A DNA stretch of 37,802 nucleotides from NCBI GenBank assembly GCA_031276865.1, contig JAISMF010000035.1, positions 1 to 37,802 of the forward strand. Reading direction: 5' to 3'. Below, in pieces: positions 8,401 through 16,620 of this stretch. Within the stretch, counting starts at the first letter, position 1; each line of letters begins with the position of its first letter. The position numbers and the translations under genes were made by a program. This DNA comes from Deltaproteobacteria bacterium. GTDB lineage: Bacteria > Desulfobacterota > Desulfarculia > Adiutricales > Adiutricaceae. The notes below the pieces were generated by a model that searched no databases, was not told the DNA's origin, and saw only the letters and a list, made by a program, of their open reading frames with translations.

Positions 8401-8525
8401 TTGGCCAGGGCGGCGTTTCGCAGCGTAATGGGCGTTATGTCCCTGGCGGTCGCCATGGAGTGGCGGGAGTGGAGGTGCAGATCGGCGTAGAAGACGTCCC
8501 TTCCGCCGGCGGATGGCTTACTCAT
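5490..8525 (-). CDS. Endonuclease Q-like nuclease fused to UvrD-type helicase
   Basis: 1011 residues. The first ~440 match the endonuclease Q family (PHP-type DNA incision enzyme acting 5' of deaminated bases): DLHLHS at 15-20, GTGDMTHPG at 48-56, GEVSCVYR at 88-95, His160 in VVPAHVW, SSSDAHSP at 216-223, and a zinc finger with Cys273, Cys289 and Cys292. A low-complexity Ser/Phe/Gly/Pro linker spans about 445-525. A superfamily 1A helicase follows: motif I GPGSGKT at 549-555, Ia LLTTFTRKAA, II LADECQD at 711-717, III GDPDQRIYGFRG at 739-750, IV NVNYRST at 772-778, V LLTMHAAKGLEF at 903-914, VI LFYVAVTRAR at 951-960. At about 480 residues the helicase is shorter than PcrA or UvrD (about 700), so parts of subdomains 1B/2B are reduced. 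The start overlaps the stop of the upstream AMMECR1-like gene (ATGA). Likely role: incision at uracil or hypoxanthine plus unwinding; the coupling is inference. Confidence 0.9.
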   Translation of the reverse strand: MSKPSAGGRDVFYADLHLHSRHSMATARDITPITLRNAALAKGIDLIGTGDMTHPGWLQELGEALVLKDSGFYSLKGEAEGPLFAPTGEVSCVYRQKDATRKVHLVFIAPDLEAAGRFSRALAARGNVSSDGRPILGMSARDVTEIALTADPRMLVVPAHVWTPWFSLFGSKSGFDRLEDCFLDLSGHVRSLETGLSSDPEMNRLVSALDGYFLISSSDAHSPDKIGREATVFNCPKTRDALWRALEEGVGLHGTVEFFPEEGKYHLDGHAACGVVLSPRETRDLKGICPVCGKSVTVGVLSRVIELADREIAPPDKLLPDWHILPLAEILGQVLERGPTSRAVREGLRHLLKRFKSEYYLLLDAPPEEIERQGSRLLRVAVERMRAGEVELSGGYDGVFGTVKVLSKWDIKEHSGHGVLFEAVREAVRRRGPLSIPVPGSMVEGPREAADGAETPAGAENGDAAGSSSFSSFSSFSSLEPSLGDSSGLSPSIPPGASASAGFPGDGAPGEVADLAGGKTSSPPRLKELNPSQRAAVLSRARSLCVVAGPGSGKTRVLVARALEYLFRGLPPEALLLTTFTRKAAQTIKQRLLAENPEAGAARVSTVHALAHRVLLEEGAPGRRLAPEDFTSELAKKLIKGRDIGPQAFLRLLSRAKNLLLPVESAFPELGSVMAAYQAALEEAGFLDFDDLVAAALPLAARAGGRFQAVLADECQDLSPLERRFISLVSREADLTVIGDPDQRIYGFRGALPDFQAAFKEDRADLETLKLNVNYRSTILLHKAAEKLRGAKADDERFPAAAEEGRRVVKAALATPAAEAYYVVKRIKDYLGTLFLGGGGGTDLDESRKLPGLGDIAIIYRLRIQGEEILKTLVEDGLPCQISGEDGIDAQDGLDLKAEKISLLTMHAAKGLEFRLVFVTGLEDGIIPAPPRGWDPFPEGADERLSEERRLFYVAVTRARETLYLTRAKKRRLYGRFLSGEPSPFWNLIPEKLTVEARPGAQQRLRNNTLF

Positions 8526-9235
8526 TTCTCACGCTCGTCGTCCACGACCGAGGCCAGGATGGTGGCCTCCGGCAGAAGCCAGGCCCCGGGGCGCATGCCG
8601 CCCACCTGGGCGGCGAAGGAGAGGATGTCGGAGGCCTTGCCCGAGGGGGCGTCCGCGGGCGACGCCACCCCCTCCCGAAATCCGCTCACGACCGCCGCCC
8701 CCTCGCCCTCCCGCAGTTCGGAGTCGTCTTTGATCTCCCGCCATTGATAAAAGACGCAAAAGCCCATCTTCACCTTGGCCAGATCCCCCGCCGCCGGCGG
8801 GGTTCCGTAGTCGGGGCTGTCCAAAAGCGAGGCCGCGAGGGCGCTTATCTGGGCCGCGAGCGGCCCGGGCCGGGCCAGCTCGAAGGAGCGGGCGATGAGT
8901 TTCCCGTCCAAATACATGGACACCGCCACCGGTTGCGGGGTCGTGAGCCGGGCCGACACCCGGGGCTCCCGTGGCGGCCTCTTCTCCAAAACGGCCAAAA
9001 TCGGCTCCCGGGCGATGTCCAGAAGCTGCCTCTTTTCCAAGCCCGAGAGCCGGGACGGGGCGCCCTGGGCGAAAAGACCCAAGCCCCCGAGGGTGGGCGC
9101 CTCGCCGGCGGCGAAAAAAAGAAAAAGGAGGACCCAAAAGAGGACCAGAGCCCTCCCGGGCGCGGCCCGGAGGCGTTCCGCCTCCGGCCGCGGGGTTTCA
9201 GAGCGAAGCGTGGCGAGGTCTTTTGAAGCTTTCAA
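8522..9235 (-). CDS. AMMECR1-like protein with N-terminal membrane anchor
   Basis: 237 residues from a TTG at 9233-9235, chosen because GGAGG lies five bases before it. One hydrophobic segment at about 28-50 should place the rest outside the cytoplasm. Residues 65-225 resemble the AMMECR1 domain: a helix LSGLEKRQLLDIAREPI, a strand pair near VSMYLDGKLIARSFEL, then PLAAQISALAASLLDSPDYG, and near the end DILSFAAQVGGMRPGAWLLP. The family hallmark (L-R-G-C-I-G) is replaced by ARSFEL, so it is a divergent member. AMMECR1 proteins have no firm biochemical role. Its last bases overlap the start of the EndoQ-helicase gene by four, so the two are made from one message; why an exported-looking protein is coupled to a repair enzyme is not clear. 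Confidence 0.6.
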   Translation of the reverse strand: MKASKDLATLRSETPRPEAERLRAAPGRALVLFWVLLFLFFAAGEAPTLGGLGLFAQGAPSRLSGLEKRQLLDIAREPILAVLEKRPPREPRVSARLTTPQPVAVSMYLDGKLIARSFELARPGPLAAQISALAASLLDSPDYGTPPAAGDLAKVKMGFCVFYQWREIKDDSELREGEGAAVVSGFREGVASPADAPSGKASDILSFAAQVGGMRPGAWLLPEATILASVVDDEREK

Positions 9236-9362
9236 AGTTTCCTCCGGTGATGGGGAAAAGGAGGCCCAAGACGCTGAAAGGCGGAAGGCCGGGAGGACCC
9301 GGGAAGTCCCGGCGGAAAGAGGGGAAAAGGGAGGACGCCCGCTTCCCCCATTAAAGGCGGGT

Positions 9363-9992
9363 TCAGACGCTTATAAGCCGGCCCGAAGTGAGCTCCATGC
9401 AGGTGAGGGCCCCCCCGAAGACGGCCCCGGTGTCCAGACCCGCCCTTCCCGGGGCCAGGAAGGGCTCCCGAAAGGGGGTGTGCCCGAAGACCACGGTCTT
9501 CCCGAAGTCGTAGGGGCTGTTCAGGAAATCGGTCCTTATCCAGAGGCAGTCCGCCTCGCTTTGACGCGCGAGGCTCACGCCCGGACGCAGTCCGGCGTGC
9601 ACGAAGATGAAGTCCTCGGTCTCATGGTAGAGCTCGAGGTCCAAAAGAAACTTGAAATGCTCCGGCGGAAAGGGGCCGTTGCGGTCGTAGCTGCGCATGG
9701 TGTGGGAGACGCCGTTGTCCCGCAAGGAGAGGGGCTCCACGCCCGTGATGAAGTTTATGAACATCTGCTCGTGGTTGCCCTTGAGGGTGGTGACCAGGTC
9801 CGGGTGGGCGTTTTTGACGCTTATCACCCTCTCCACCACCCCGAAGCTGTCGGGCCCCCGGTCGATGTAGTCCCCCAAAAAGATCAGCTCCTCTTGATCC
9901 TCGGGCCTCCAGTCGATCTTTTCCAGAAGCGATTCCAGTTTGGAGCTGCAGCCGTGGATGTCGCCCACGGCGAAGATGCGGCGGTCCGTCAC
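9363..9992 (-). CDS. Ser/Thr-phosphatase-type metallophosphoesterase
   Basis: 209 residues from a GTG at 9990-9992 with AAGGA six bases upstream. The calcineurin-like metal-binding motifs are complete: GDIHG at 10-14, GDYIDRGPDS at 40-49, GNHE at 72-75, a His in FVHAGLRPG, and VFGHTP near the C-terminus. The short length and the GDYIDRG motif place it with bacterial PrpA/PrpB-like Ser/Thr phosphatases and symmetrical diadenosine tetraphosphatases; sequence alone does not separate protein from dinucleotide substrates. It is soluble and cytoplasmic by sequence. It is the first gene of the minus-strand block, separated from the AMMECR1-like gene by about 127 bases, so it may or may not share its transcript. 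Confidence 0.85.
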   Translation of the reverse strand: MTDRRIFAVGDIHGCSSKLESLLEKIDWRPEDQEELIFLGDYIDRGPDSFGVVERVISVKNAHPDLVTTLKGNHEQMFINFITGVEPLSLRDNGVSHTMRSYDRNGPFPPEHFKFLLDLELYHETEDFIFVHAGLRPGVSLARQSEADCLWIRTDFLNSPYDFGKTVVFGHTPFREPFLAPGRAGLDTGAVFGGALTCMELTSGRLISV

Positions 9993-10661
9993 TTTAATCC
10001 TTCAAAGTCTCCGGCCTCCGGCGAAAAGGGCGCCCCGCCGCCGAAAGGAGGGGAGGCCCGGGGAGGGGGCGGCTCGCGGCCCCTCCCCGGGAGAAAGCCC
10101 CGACCTCCCCGGCCGGACGGAAACCAAATAAACGGCGCTCCTTAATCAACGGCGTCCGGCCCCTGGAAGCCGGACGAAAAAGAGGGGGGATCCGCGCCTG
10201 AAATCCCCGCCCCGGCAATTTTAAACATTGTAACAAAAATAAGGCGCATTTATACAGTTTTTTGATCTTTTAGCCGCAAAATCCCCGCGCCGCCGGAAAA
10301 ACTTCGGCGGAAGAGGGCGCGCTCCGCCCGCGGGGCGGAAAATCGGGGGAAAATCGCGCGGAAAACTTCCGGAATAGCGACGAAAGGGAAAGGGAAAGAG
10401 CGGCCGGAGCCCCGAAGACAAGCTTCCAAGCGCGGCCCGAAGCGTCGGAACGCTCCAAACGGAGGGCGGTAAATAAAAAGCGTTTACCGAAACTGAAGCG
10501 GCTGGTCACTTTCAGCCGTCCGGACGGCGTCCGGGCGGCGCCGGAAACAAAAAAAGCCCCGGAGGGCCCCCGCTCGCAGGCGGAAACGCCGTCCGGGGTC
10601 CGTTGACGCTCGTTTCGGCGGGGCCGAAGCCCCCACGAAGGAAACCCGGTCCCGCGGCCCC
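9993..10661. other. Intergenic region between phosphatase and pilin genes
   Basis: No gene seen. It holds the terminator of the pilin gene (10549-10598). An 8-bp perfect stem-loop lies at 10153-10176 (CGTCCGGC, 8-base loop, GCCGGACG) without a T-run on the minus strand side, so it is not a standard terminator. A short AT-rich stretch lies at about 10215-10270. The large open frames here have skewed composition and no motif. Confidence 0.5.
10549..10598 (-). terminator. Intrinsic terminator of the pilin gene
   Basis: On the minus strand CCCCGGA pairs with TCCGGGG, with an inner hairpin GGCG-TTTC-CGCC, and the outer arm is followed by C and a run of seven T. It lies about 65 bases after the pilin stop codon. 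Confidence 0.7.
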
Positions 10662-11096
10662 TTAGGGAATCGTGGGGTCGTTGGCCGTGACCCGGGTACT
10701 CCCCACCACGATATTGGTGATGGCCGCCGTGTCGAAGACGTAGGTGGTGCTGCCAACGGCCTCGTGGTTGGCGCTGAAGCTGTAGGTGGGGGGATCCGTC
10801 GTCTCCACCAGGGTTATGGCCCCGTAGAGCACGTCGGGGTCGATTCTAAGTCCGCTTATCTCCACCAGGGCCCCGTAGTTGGTGGTGTACTCGCTGTTTT
10901 CGATGAAAAACGCCTCCTGGGCCACGGCCACGTTGTGGCAGGCGGACTGGGCCGTGGAGTCGTGGGCCTTGCGGCGGTAGTTGGCGTACTGGGGAATGGC
11001 GATCGCGGCGAGGATTCCGATGATGGCCACTACAATCAGGAGCTCGATGAGGGTGAAACCGTTACGGTTCGCTGAGGTCTTGAAAAAGATCTTCAT
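10662..11096 (-). CDS. pilA: Type IVa major pilin (PilA-like)
   Basis: 144 residues. A short basic leader ends at Gly13, followed by the class III processing site [15 protein letters not shown] with Glu at +5 (Glu18), so prepilin peptidase would cleave after Gly13 and methylate Phe14. The hydrophobic N-terminal helix continues [17 protein letters not shown], typical of PilA of deltaproteobacteria. The globular part is short and has no C-terminal disulfide pair, like Geobacter-type short pilins. Ribosome site GGGAG about seven bases before ATG. A sigma-54 type promoter lies at 11173-11189 and a terminator follows, so it is a monocistronic gene. No assembly genes (pilB, C, D, Q) are in the window. 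The globular part is collinear with the C-terminus of the fusion protein at 1415-2524. Confidence 0.92.
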   Translation of the reverse strand: MKIFFKTSANRNGFTLIELLIVVAIIGILAAIAIPQYANYRRKAHDSTAQSACHNVAVAQEAFFIENSEYTTNYGALVEISGLRIDPDVLYGAITLVETTDPPTYSFSANHEAVGSTTYVFDTAAITNIVVGSTRVTANDPTIP

Positions 11097-11172
11097 GGAA
11101 AGGCTCCCGTGAAAAACTTAGGCTTTCCCAAGGACTCAAGGGGTCCCGGAAAGCGCTCTTGAAGATAAGAAT

Positions 11173-11189
11173 ATGCAATAATCAGGCCA
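11173..11189 (-). promoter_or_regulatory. Sigma-54 (-24/-12) promoter of the pilin gene
   Basis: The minus strand reads TGGCCTGATTATTGCAT. The GG and GC pairs are spaced as in the consensus TGGCAC-N5-TTGCA, with TTGCAT complete. The start of transcription would fall near 11162, about 65 bases before the pilin ATG. Sigma-54 control through PilS/PilR is known for pilA in several proteobacteria. Confidence 0.75.
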
Positions 11190-11643
11190 AACGCGGGAAA
11201 GAAGGAAAAAAACACGAAGCGGCGGGAGACGACCCTTCAAAAAGTGAAAAAAAACGCCTCCCGCGCCCTCTTTTTTATAGTCCCGAAGTCGGCTTGTTTC
11301 AAGAAGTAAAAAGCCTCTATTCATGTTAAAATAATTTGGCGTATAAAAAGGATTGTATCTATATATGAAATAATTATCGCATGATATAATAAATTAGTAA
11401 TAATTTAATAACGAGGCCGCGCCGGAAATAAATATAGAAAACCCCACCGGAACCCGATTGGCTCCTTTGACCAAACGACGAAAAAAACCCGCGCTTTCAA
11501 GGGATTGGACTGGCGACGAATTCGCCTTTTTAAGCCGCGATAACACGATTGCGCGATAACACGATTGATTGATTCGAGCCTTTCAGCTTTAAGCTTAATT
11601 CATCAAAAACTCTAAAGAGAAACTCGAAAATAAACATCACCTC
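11190..11643. other. Intergenic region, AT-rich in the middle
   Basis: No gene seen. 11325-11420 is AT-rich. A 14-base direct repeat (CGATAACACGATTG) occurs at about 11537 and 11553. The pilin gene and the broken ATPase gene are divergent, so the region should contain control sites for both. Confidence 0.5.
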
Positions 11644-13258
11644 ATGACAACGGAAAAGATAAAACAATTCAACACCGCCGGCCCTTGCGATCCCGACTAC
11701 CATTACATGATCCCCGCCGTCTCGAGGCTCCCCGATGTCGAAAAACTAATAGACAGAAGGGAATATTTCGTCCTCCACTCCCCGCGCCAGACAGGGAAGA
11801 CGACGTTTATGATGGCGAAAGCGGATCGTTTAAACATGGAAGGATCTTATTACGCCATGTACCGTTCCCTGGAAGAACTCCGGGGGATTGTCGATGAAGC
11901 CGCGGCCATGAAGAAGATTATCGACAATCTACGCGAGGCGGTGGATATTTCCAACTCGCTACCTCTCAAAAGCGCCCTCGGAGATAATTTTAACGAAGAA
12001 TTAAACAGACGCTCCGGCTTCGCGAGCCACCCGCTTAAAATATGGCTGCGGGTCCTATGCGATAAGCTTGAAAAAGATCTGGTTCTTTTTTTCGATGAGA
12101 TCGACGCCCTCGAGGGAGATACGCTGTCGCCAATTCTTTCGCAACTGAGAGACGGATACGAAAAAAGGTCCAAGTCGCGCTTCCCCCGCTCCATCGCCCT
12201 CATAGGCATGCGAAACATACGATACTTTGAAATCAAAAAAAGAGACGAATCAAAATCCCAGGGTTCGTCCAATTCATTCGACATTATCACAGAATTTCTG
12301 ACGCTACCCGATTTCACCCCAATCGAAGTGGCTTCCATTTACACCCGGCATACCCAAGCGTCCGGTCAGGTCTTTGAGAAAAAAGCGATTCAAAGGGCCT
12401 GGGACTGGACCGAAGGCCAGCCCTGGCTAATAAACGCCCTGGCTCGTCAAGCGGTGGAAAAAATAGCCAAAAAACGATTACGGGGTTGTCATCACCTCCG
12501 ACATCATGGATCAGGCCGCTTGCAACCTAATAAGAAGAAGGGACACCCATATAGCTCACCTTCTAGCGCGTCTATCCGATCCCGTCGTTAAACGCGCTTT
12601 ATAACCCACAGTCTCCATGACATCCGCTTCCGCATCCGTTTATAAAAAAAATGAAGTTACCGGCGAATCTTTTAACAACTCTCTCCGGTATTGTATCGAT
12701 CTAGGGTTGCTTAAACTGGATGATAACCTTCGTTCGGCTAATAGAATAAACGCGATCTCCATAATGAGGCAGCTAAATGAAAACATTCCCGCGCGTTTTT
12801 CAAACGACCTATCCGGCGCTTGGATGGAAAAAAATAAAATTTATATGAACGAACTGTTGAAAGAATTTCAAAAATGATGGCCCGTTAACGCTCAAAAATA
12901 TGAAAAAAAGGGCGAATATAAAGAATCATTTCGACAGGTTTTACTTTCAGCGTTCCTTCAGAGAGTCGTTAACGGTCGCGCCGCCATCATTTTGGAATAC
13001 GCTCTCGGAAGAGGTTGCTTCGACATTGTAGTTGAATACAAATCCAACAAATAAGTGATAGAGCTGAAACTTCAGGATAACGAGATAAGCCGAGCCAGCG
13101 GTGTAACCCAGCTTCCAGGCTATATGGACGCCAGTTCAGTTTCGGAAGGGTGGTTGATAATTTTTGACGGAAAATCCGACAAGAGCTGGGAAGAAAAAAT
13201 TTCATGGGAAACCGTCACCGTCGAAAACGGGAAAACTGATCATATTCTCGGCTGTTGA
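11644..13258 (+). pseudogene. AAA-ATPase/PD-(D/E)XK nuclease gene, broken
   Basis: The first 280 codons are intact: P-loop SPRQTGKTT at residues 46-54, Walker B LVLFFDEIDAL at about 146-156, and a winged-helix-like end. Near 12475, in a run of A, the frame shifts by one base; after it the protein continues as DYGVVITSDIMDQAACNLI. TAA interrupts at 12602-12604 (after VVKRAL), TGA at 12875-12877 (after EFQK) and TAA after EYKSNK at about 13052, with the reading frame continuing each time. The last part, LGRGCFDIVVEYK then VIELKLQ, is a PD-(D/E)XK nuclease core; the TAA replaces the residue just before the VIELK strand. The family (AAA ATPase with C-terminal nuclease) is expanded in many gut and anaerobic bacteria and is thought to be mobile or defence-related. 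Four independent lesions show that it is dead. Confidence 0.85.
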
Positions 13259-14402
13259 CACGCGCCGATAAACACCATGCGTCAAGAAAATAACAATTCA
13301 TTTTATCGCATGGAACTGGGAAAGGTCATCTGTTGCAGCCGCAACCATCATATTTTTAATAGTAACTATCATGAAATACGGGAAAGTCCGAAAAGCCGTA
13401 AATTAAAATTTTTTCTATGAAAATCCATCCTCGAGTTGTCATGCGGGCCGAGCGAATATACTCGCCTACTCATGAGCGTTTTTTTGGGGTGAGATAAAAA
13501 AATTTTTAACGGCACCCCGGCGGATAAAAAGTTGAACGGTAAAACGAAGATGTTCCATTGAATTCATGGCTTTTTTCCAAAATTTAACCGCCGGGGTGAT
13601 AATTTCGGAGACTTTTGGCTCAAGTAAAAATAGAATTTACCGTACAAGCCGAATAGAGATAAATCGCAGCCATGAAAATAGGGATTTAAGGGTCCATCCT
13701 ATTCACTTCTTTTCCCGGCTAGAAATTGATCAACGAAACGTGGTGCTCATGCGAAAACCCCCGCCGCTTTAGGATTATAAAATATTATACTTAGTAGATA
13801 TAAAATATTATTTTTTAACTCATATTTTTTATATTATTTCTAATAAATTTTCATAACCAAACTTTTCGCGCTCGCGTCAAACATCTTTTTGAAAAAACTC
13901 TTGCCAGTGGAGAAAAACCCTGCTACTCTGCGTTTCAACCTTCACGGGTAACAGAGCCCACGTGTAACAGAGCCTTAGCCGTTCGGCGGCCAATCCTCAG
14001 AAGAGGTGGACAAATAAATTCGCCGCCGCTCTTTTAAATCTCATATAGAGATCTAGAGGCTTCCGCGGCGGGCGGGCGCCGGCTCTTTTCATTTCCTTCC
14101 CGCTTTCCGGATTTAGATATTTCCCTTCCTTAACGGGCGCTCACGCCCTGGAACCTGCTTGAAGCCGGTTCCTTCCCCGTCAACACATACGTATCGGTAT
14201 ACGAAGACCGTCGCTTTGGGATTCATCCCGGGCGGCGGTTTTTTTTTGCCCGCCAGCGCCCGTTTCCCCGCTATCGGGCGGAAGAGAATAAGCAATCGAG
14301 AGCCAATCCAGTCCATCTCCAAAGCCGCGCTTAGGCCAACTTATGTTAACGCGGCGAATACAGGGGAGTTGAAACCGGAAAATATTCATCAGGAGAATTA
14401 AC
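13259..14402. other. Long intergenic region with structured leader for the TonB receptor
   Basis: No gene seen in 1.1 kb. 13780-13860 is AT-rich. GTAACAGAGCC occurs twice close together near 13950 and 13967. From 14125 on, several hairpins lie in a row: GGGCG-CTCA-CGCCC at about 14128, GGAACC...GGTTCC just after it, and the terminator-like structure at 14207-14247. A good ribosome site (AGGAG) lies seven bases before the receptor ATG. I find no cobalamin, Moco or other riboswitch core that I can name, and no clear Fur box. Confidence 0.5.
14207..14247 (+). terminator. Terminator-like hairpin in the leader of the TonB receptor gene
   Basis: ACCGTCGC pairs with GCGGCGGT (one G-U pair), enclosing a second hairpin GGGATTCATCCC, and is followed directly by nine T. 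It lies about 155 bases before the receptor ATG, where a transcript from further upstream would be stopped. It could be an attenuator or just the end of an unseen short transcript. Confidence 0.5.
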
Positions 14403-16556
14403 ATGCGTATAACAGCCATCCTCCTCTCACTCCTATTTATATGCGGCGCCACGGCGCTCTCGGCGCAGACGCCTCGAAATGATTCGGCCTACATGCTGGA
14501 GGCGGTGGAGGTCACCGCGACTAAAATAGACCTGGACAAACGCCTGATACCCTTCAGCGTATATTCGATTTCAAACGAACAGTTCAAGACGAAACCTGTG
14601 GGTTACTTCTCCTTGGTCGGGGAGATGGTCCAGGACATGCCGGGCGTCCACGTGGGGGAGTTTTTTCCCTGGGGCATGTCCTGGATCCAACTGCGGGGGA
14701 CCGGAAACGGAGTTAACAGAACGGTGCACCTGGTGGACGGTCTTCCCGCTTACGTGTACCAGGGATCCACCATGAACTCTCACGACATCGGACAGGTGGA
14801 CGTGCTTTTGGGGCCCTCTTCCGCCCTCTACGGCAACAACGCCTCCGGAGGCGTCGTGAACATGCTCACCCGCCGCGGAACCGCGGACATGGGATTCAAC
14901 TTCGAGATGGCCTACGGCAGCCGCAACACCTTCCGTCCGCACGTGCACTTCGGGGACGCGGTGGAGCTTTCCAACGGAACCTTCCGCTACTACGTGTCCT
15001 ACTCGGGAGATTTCTCCAACGGCTACATCATGCAGCCATTCGAGGAAATGATGAGGACCTACCTTTCCTCTGGCTCGACCAATATTTTCAATCAACAGGT
15101 GGGAAACTCCGGAATCGAAGATAACAACTACCGCTTCAACTACTTCGCCACCCGTTTCGACTGGGAAAACGATGAAGATTCTTCGCTTTCGCTTTCAATC
15201 AACTACACCCAGCGCTATCTGCACGGAGGTCAGCCCAATCTGACTTTAGTCGACGACTCTCAACAGCTGATAACGTCGGTGAGGGGGCAGACCAGAATCG
15301 GGGACTGGGGCAAACTGAAACTAGCGATCGGCTATCAGAGTTTCGAGACATACTGCGATGAGACCACGGGATTCACTTTGGGCGCCGGCGGAACAGTGAA
15401 TTTCAGCTCCACTCCCACCAACAGGGAAATCTGCGTCGGCACCGGAAACCGGAAGCATCTTCCCATCGATTTGCAGCTGGACATCAAGCCTACGGAAAAC
15501 GACACCGTAACCGTTGGCTTTTTCTACAGCCGCGGCTGGGTAAACCCAACCCACAACACAGGCATCAATCCCAACAATAGCAATTACGGACGGCTTTTAG
15601 CCAAACTCACTTTTAACGAGACTCAGTACAGCTTCTACCTGCAAAACGCCCTGACGCTTCTAGATAAAAAACTAAGTTTCCTGGTGGGGCTGCGCTACGA
15701 CAAATGGATTTACGATAACATTTCCATCTATTTCAACCCTCAACAGCCCCCAACGAAACCGAGCGCGGCGAGTTTCCAAAATGTCGCCTTCCGCTCGGGA
15801 CTTAAGTACTGGATAAATGAAAACGTGGGACTCCACGCCGCTTTCGGAACCGCCTATTATCAGAATCCGCAAAATCTCTTCACTTACGGAAGGACAAGCA
15901 ACTCCGCCTACAGATTCGAAAACAGGGGTCTCAAACCCGAAAGAACATGGATGGGGGAGTTAGGGGTCGATTTTATCAAACCCGAATGGGGAACCGAGGC
16001 CTATCTAACCTTCTATTACGGAGAAATAAGGGACGTGCAGACTCCCACCAACCTCTACGCCACCGGCGGAACCACCTATTCCATAGTTAGAAACGTGGGT
16101 TTGGTTCAAATCCGCGGAGTGGAATTCAGCATAGGACAGTATATCGTCCCGGACGTCTTGAAACTAACCGCCAGCGTCACTTTAAACCACTCCCGCATCA
16201 AGGAGGACAACAACCCGCAAAACATCGGAAACCATCTCTCCCACTCCCCCGACTACGTGAGTTCCATAAATCTTCTTTTCACCAAGCCCGATCTCTTTAA
16301 TTTCAGCGTGAGCTACCGCCATACGGACGATCGTTACTACAACAACGCCAATGACGAATATGTTCACTACCACATGAGGAACGTGGACGTTTTCGACGCC
16401 AAGATCTGGCGCGACTGGCAGATTACCGACAAGCTTTCCATGCGCACCCAGATAACTGGAACCAACCTAACCGATCTAAGTTACGAGGCCCTCTACACCT
16501 ATATGGCGCCGGGAAGGTATATCGAGGGCTCGGTCTCTTTCACCTATCAGTATTAA
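14403..16556 (+). CDS. TonB-dependent outer-membrane receptor
   Basis: 717 residues with a signal peptide (cleavage near residue 21, ALSA-QTP). A TonB box-like segment MLEAVEVTA lies at 31-39. The plug domain at about 48-158 has QLRGTGNGVNR, VDGLP and the closing GPSSALYGNNASGGVVNM. The rest is a 22-strand barrel rich in aromatic and Asn residues and ends in SFTYQY, an outer-membrane C-terminal signature. Substrate cannot be read from the sequence; the family takes up Fe-siderophores, haem, cobalamin or other metal chelates. It is followed by a strong terminator and then by a binding protein, permease and ATPase on the same strand, which points to one uptake system across both membranes. No TonB/ExbBD genes are in the window. 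Confidence 0.92.
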   Translation: MRITAILLSLLFICGATALSAQTPRNDSAYMLEAVEVTATKIDLDKRLIPFSVYSISNEQFKTKPVGYFSLVGEMVQDMPGVHVGEFFPWGMSWIQLRGTGNGVNRTVHLVDGLPAYVYQGSTMNSHDIGQVDVLLGPSSALYGNNASGGVVNMLTRRGTADMGFNFEMAYGSRNTFRPHVHFGDAVELSNGTFRYYVSYSGDFSNGYIMQPFEEMMRTYLSSGSTNIFNQQVGNSGIEDNNYRFNYFATRFDWENDEDSSLSLSINYTQRYLHGGQPNLTLVDDSQQLITSVRGQTRIGDWGKLKLAIGYQSFETYCDETTGFTLGAGGTVNFSSTPTNREICVGTGNRKHLPIDLQLDIKPTENDTVTVGFFYSRGWVNPTHNTGINPNNSNYGRLLAKLTFNETQYSFYLQNALTLLDKKLSFLVGLRYDKWIYDNISIYFNPQQPPTKPSAASFQNVAFRSGLKYWINENVGLHAAFGTAYYQNPQNLFTYGRTSNSAYRFENRGLKPERTWMGELGVDFIKPEWGTEAYLTFYYGEIRDVQTPTNLYATGGTTYSIVRNVGLVQIRGVEFSIGQYIVPDVLKLTASVTLNHSRIKEDNNPQNIGNHLSHSPDYVSSINLLFTKPDLFNFSVSYRHTDDRYYNNANDEYVHYHMRNVDVFDAKIWRDWQITDKLSMRTQITGTNLTDLSYEALYTYMAPGRYIEGSVSFTYQY

Positions 16557-16583
16557 TCCTCGTTTCCTCTTTCAGTCGCGGCT

Positions 16584-16620
16584 CGCCCGGAAACGCCTGT
16601 CGGCGTTTCCGGGCGTTTTC
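16584..16620 (+). terminator. Strong intrinsic terminator after the receptor gene
   Basis: CGCCCGGAAACGCC and GGCGTTTCCGGGCG form a perfect 14-bp stem with a TGTC loop, followed by TTTT. It lies about 27 bases after the receptor stop codon and should separate the expression of the receptor from that of the ABC transporter genes, or lower the latter by partial termination. Confidence 0.85.

Noticed and set aside
8895-10145. 416-residue plus-strand open frame
   Set aside because: Antisense shadow of the AMMECR1-like and phosphatase genes, which have clear motifs and ribosome sites.
10153-10176. Stem-loop as a terminator
   Set aside because: The stem is perfect but no T-run follows on either strand.
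13259-14402. Cobalamin riboswitch before the TonB receptor
   Set aside because: I looked for the B12-box type core and its flanking conserved words and did not find them. A structured leader remains possible.
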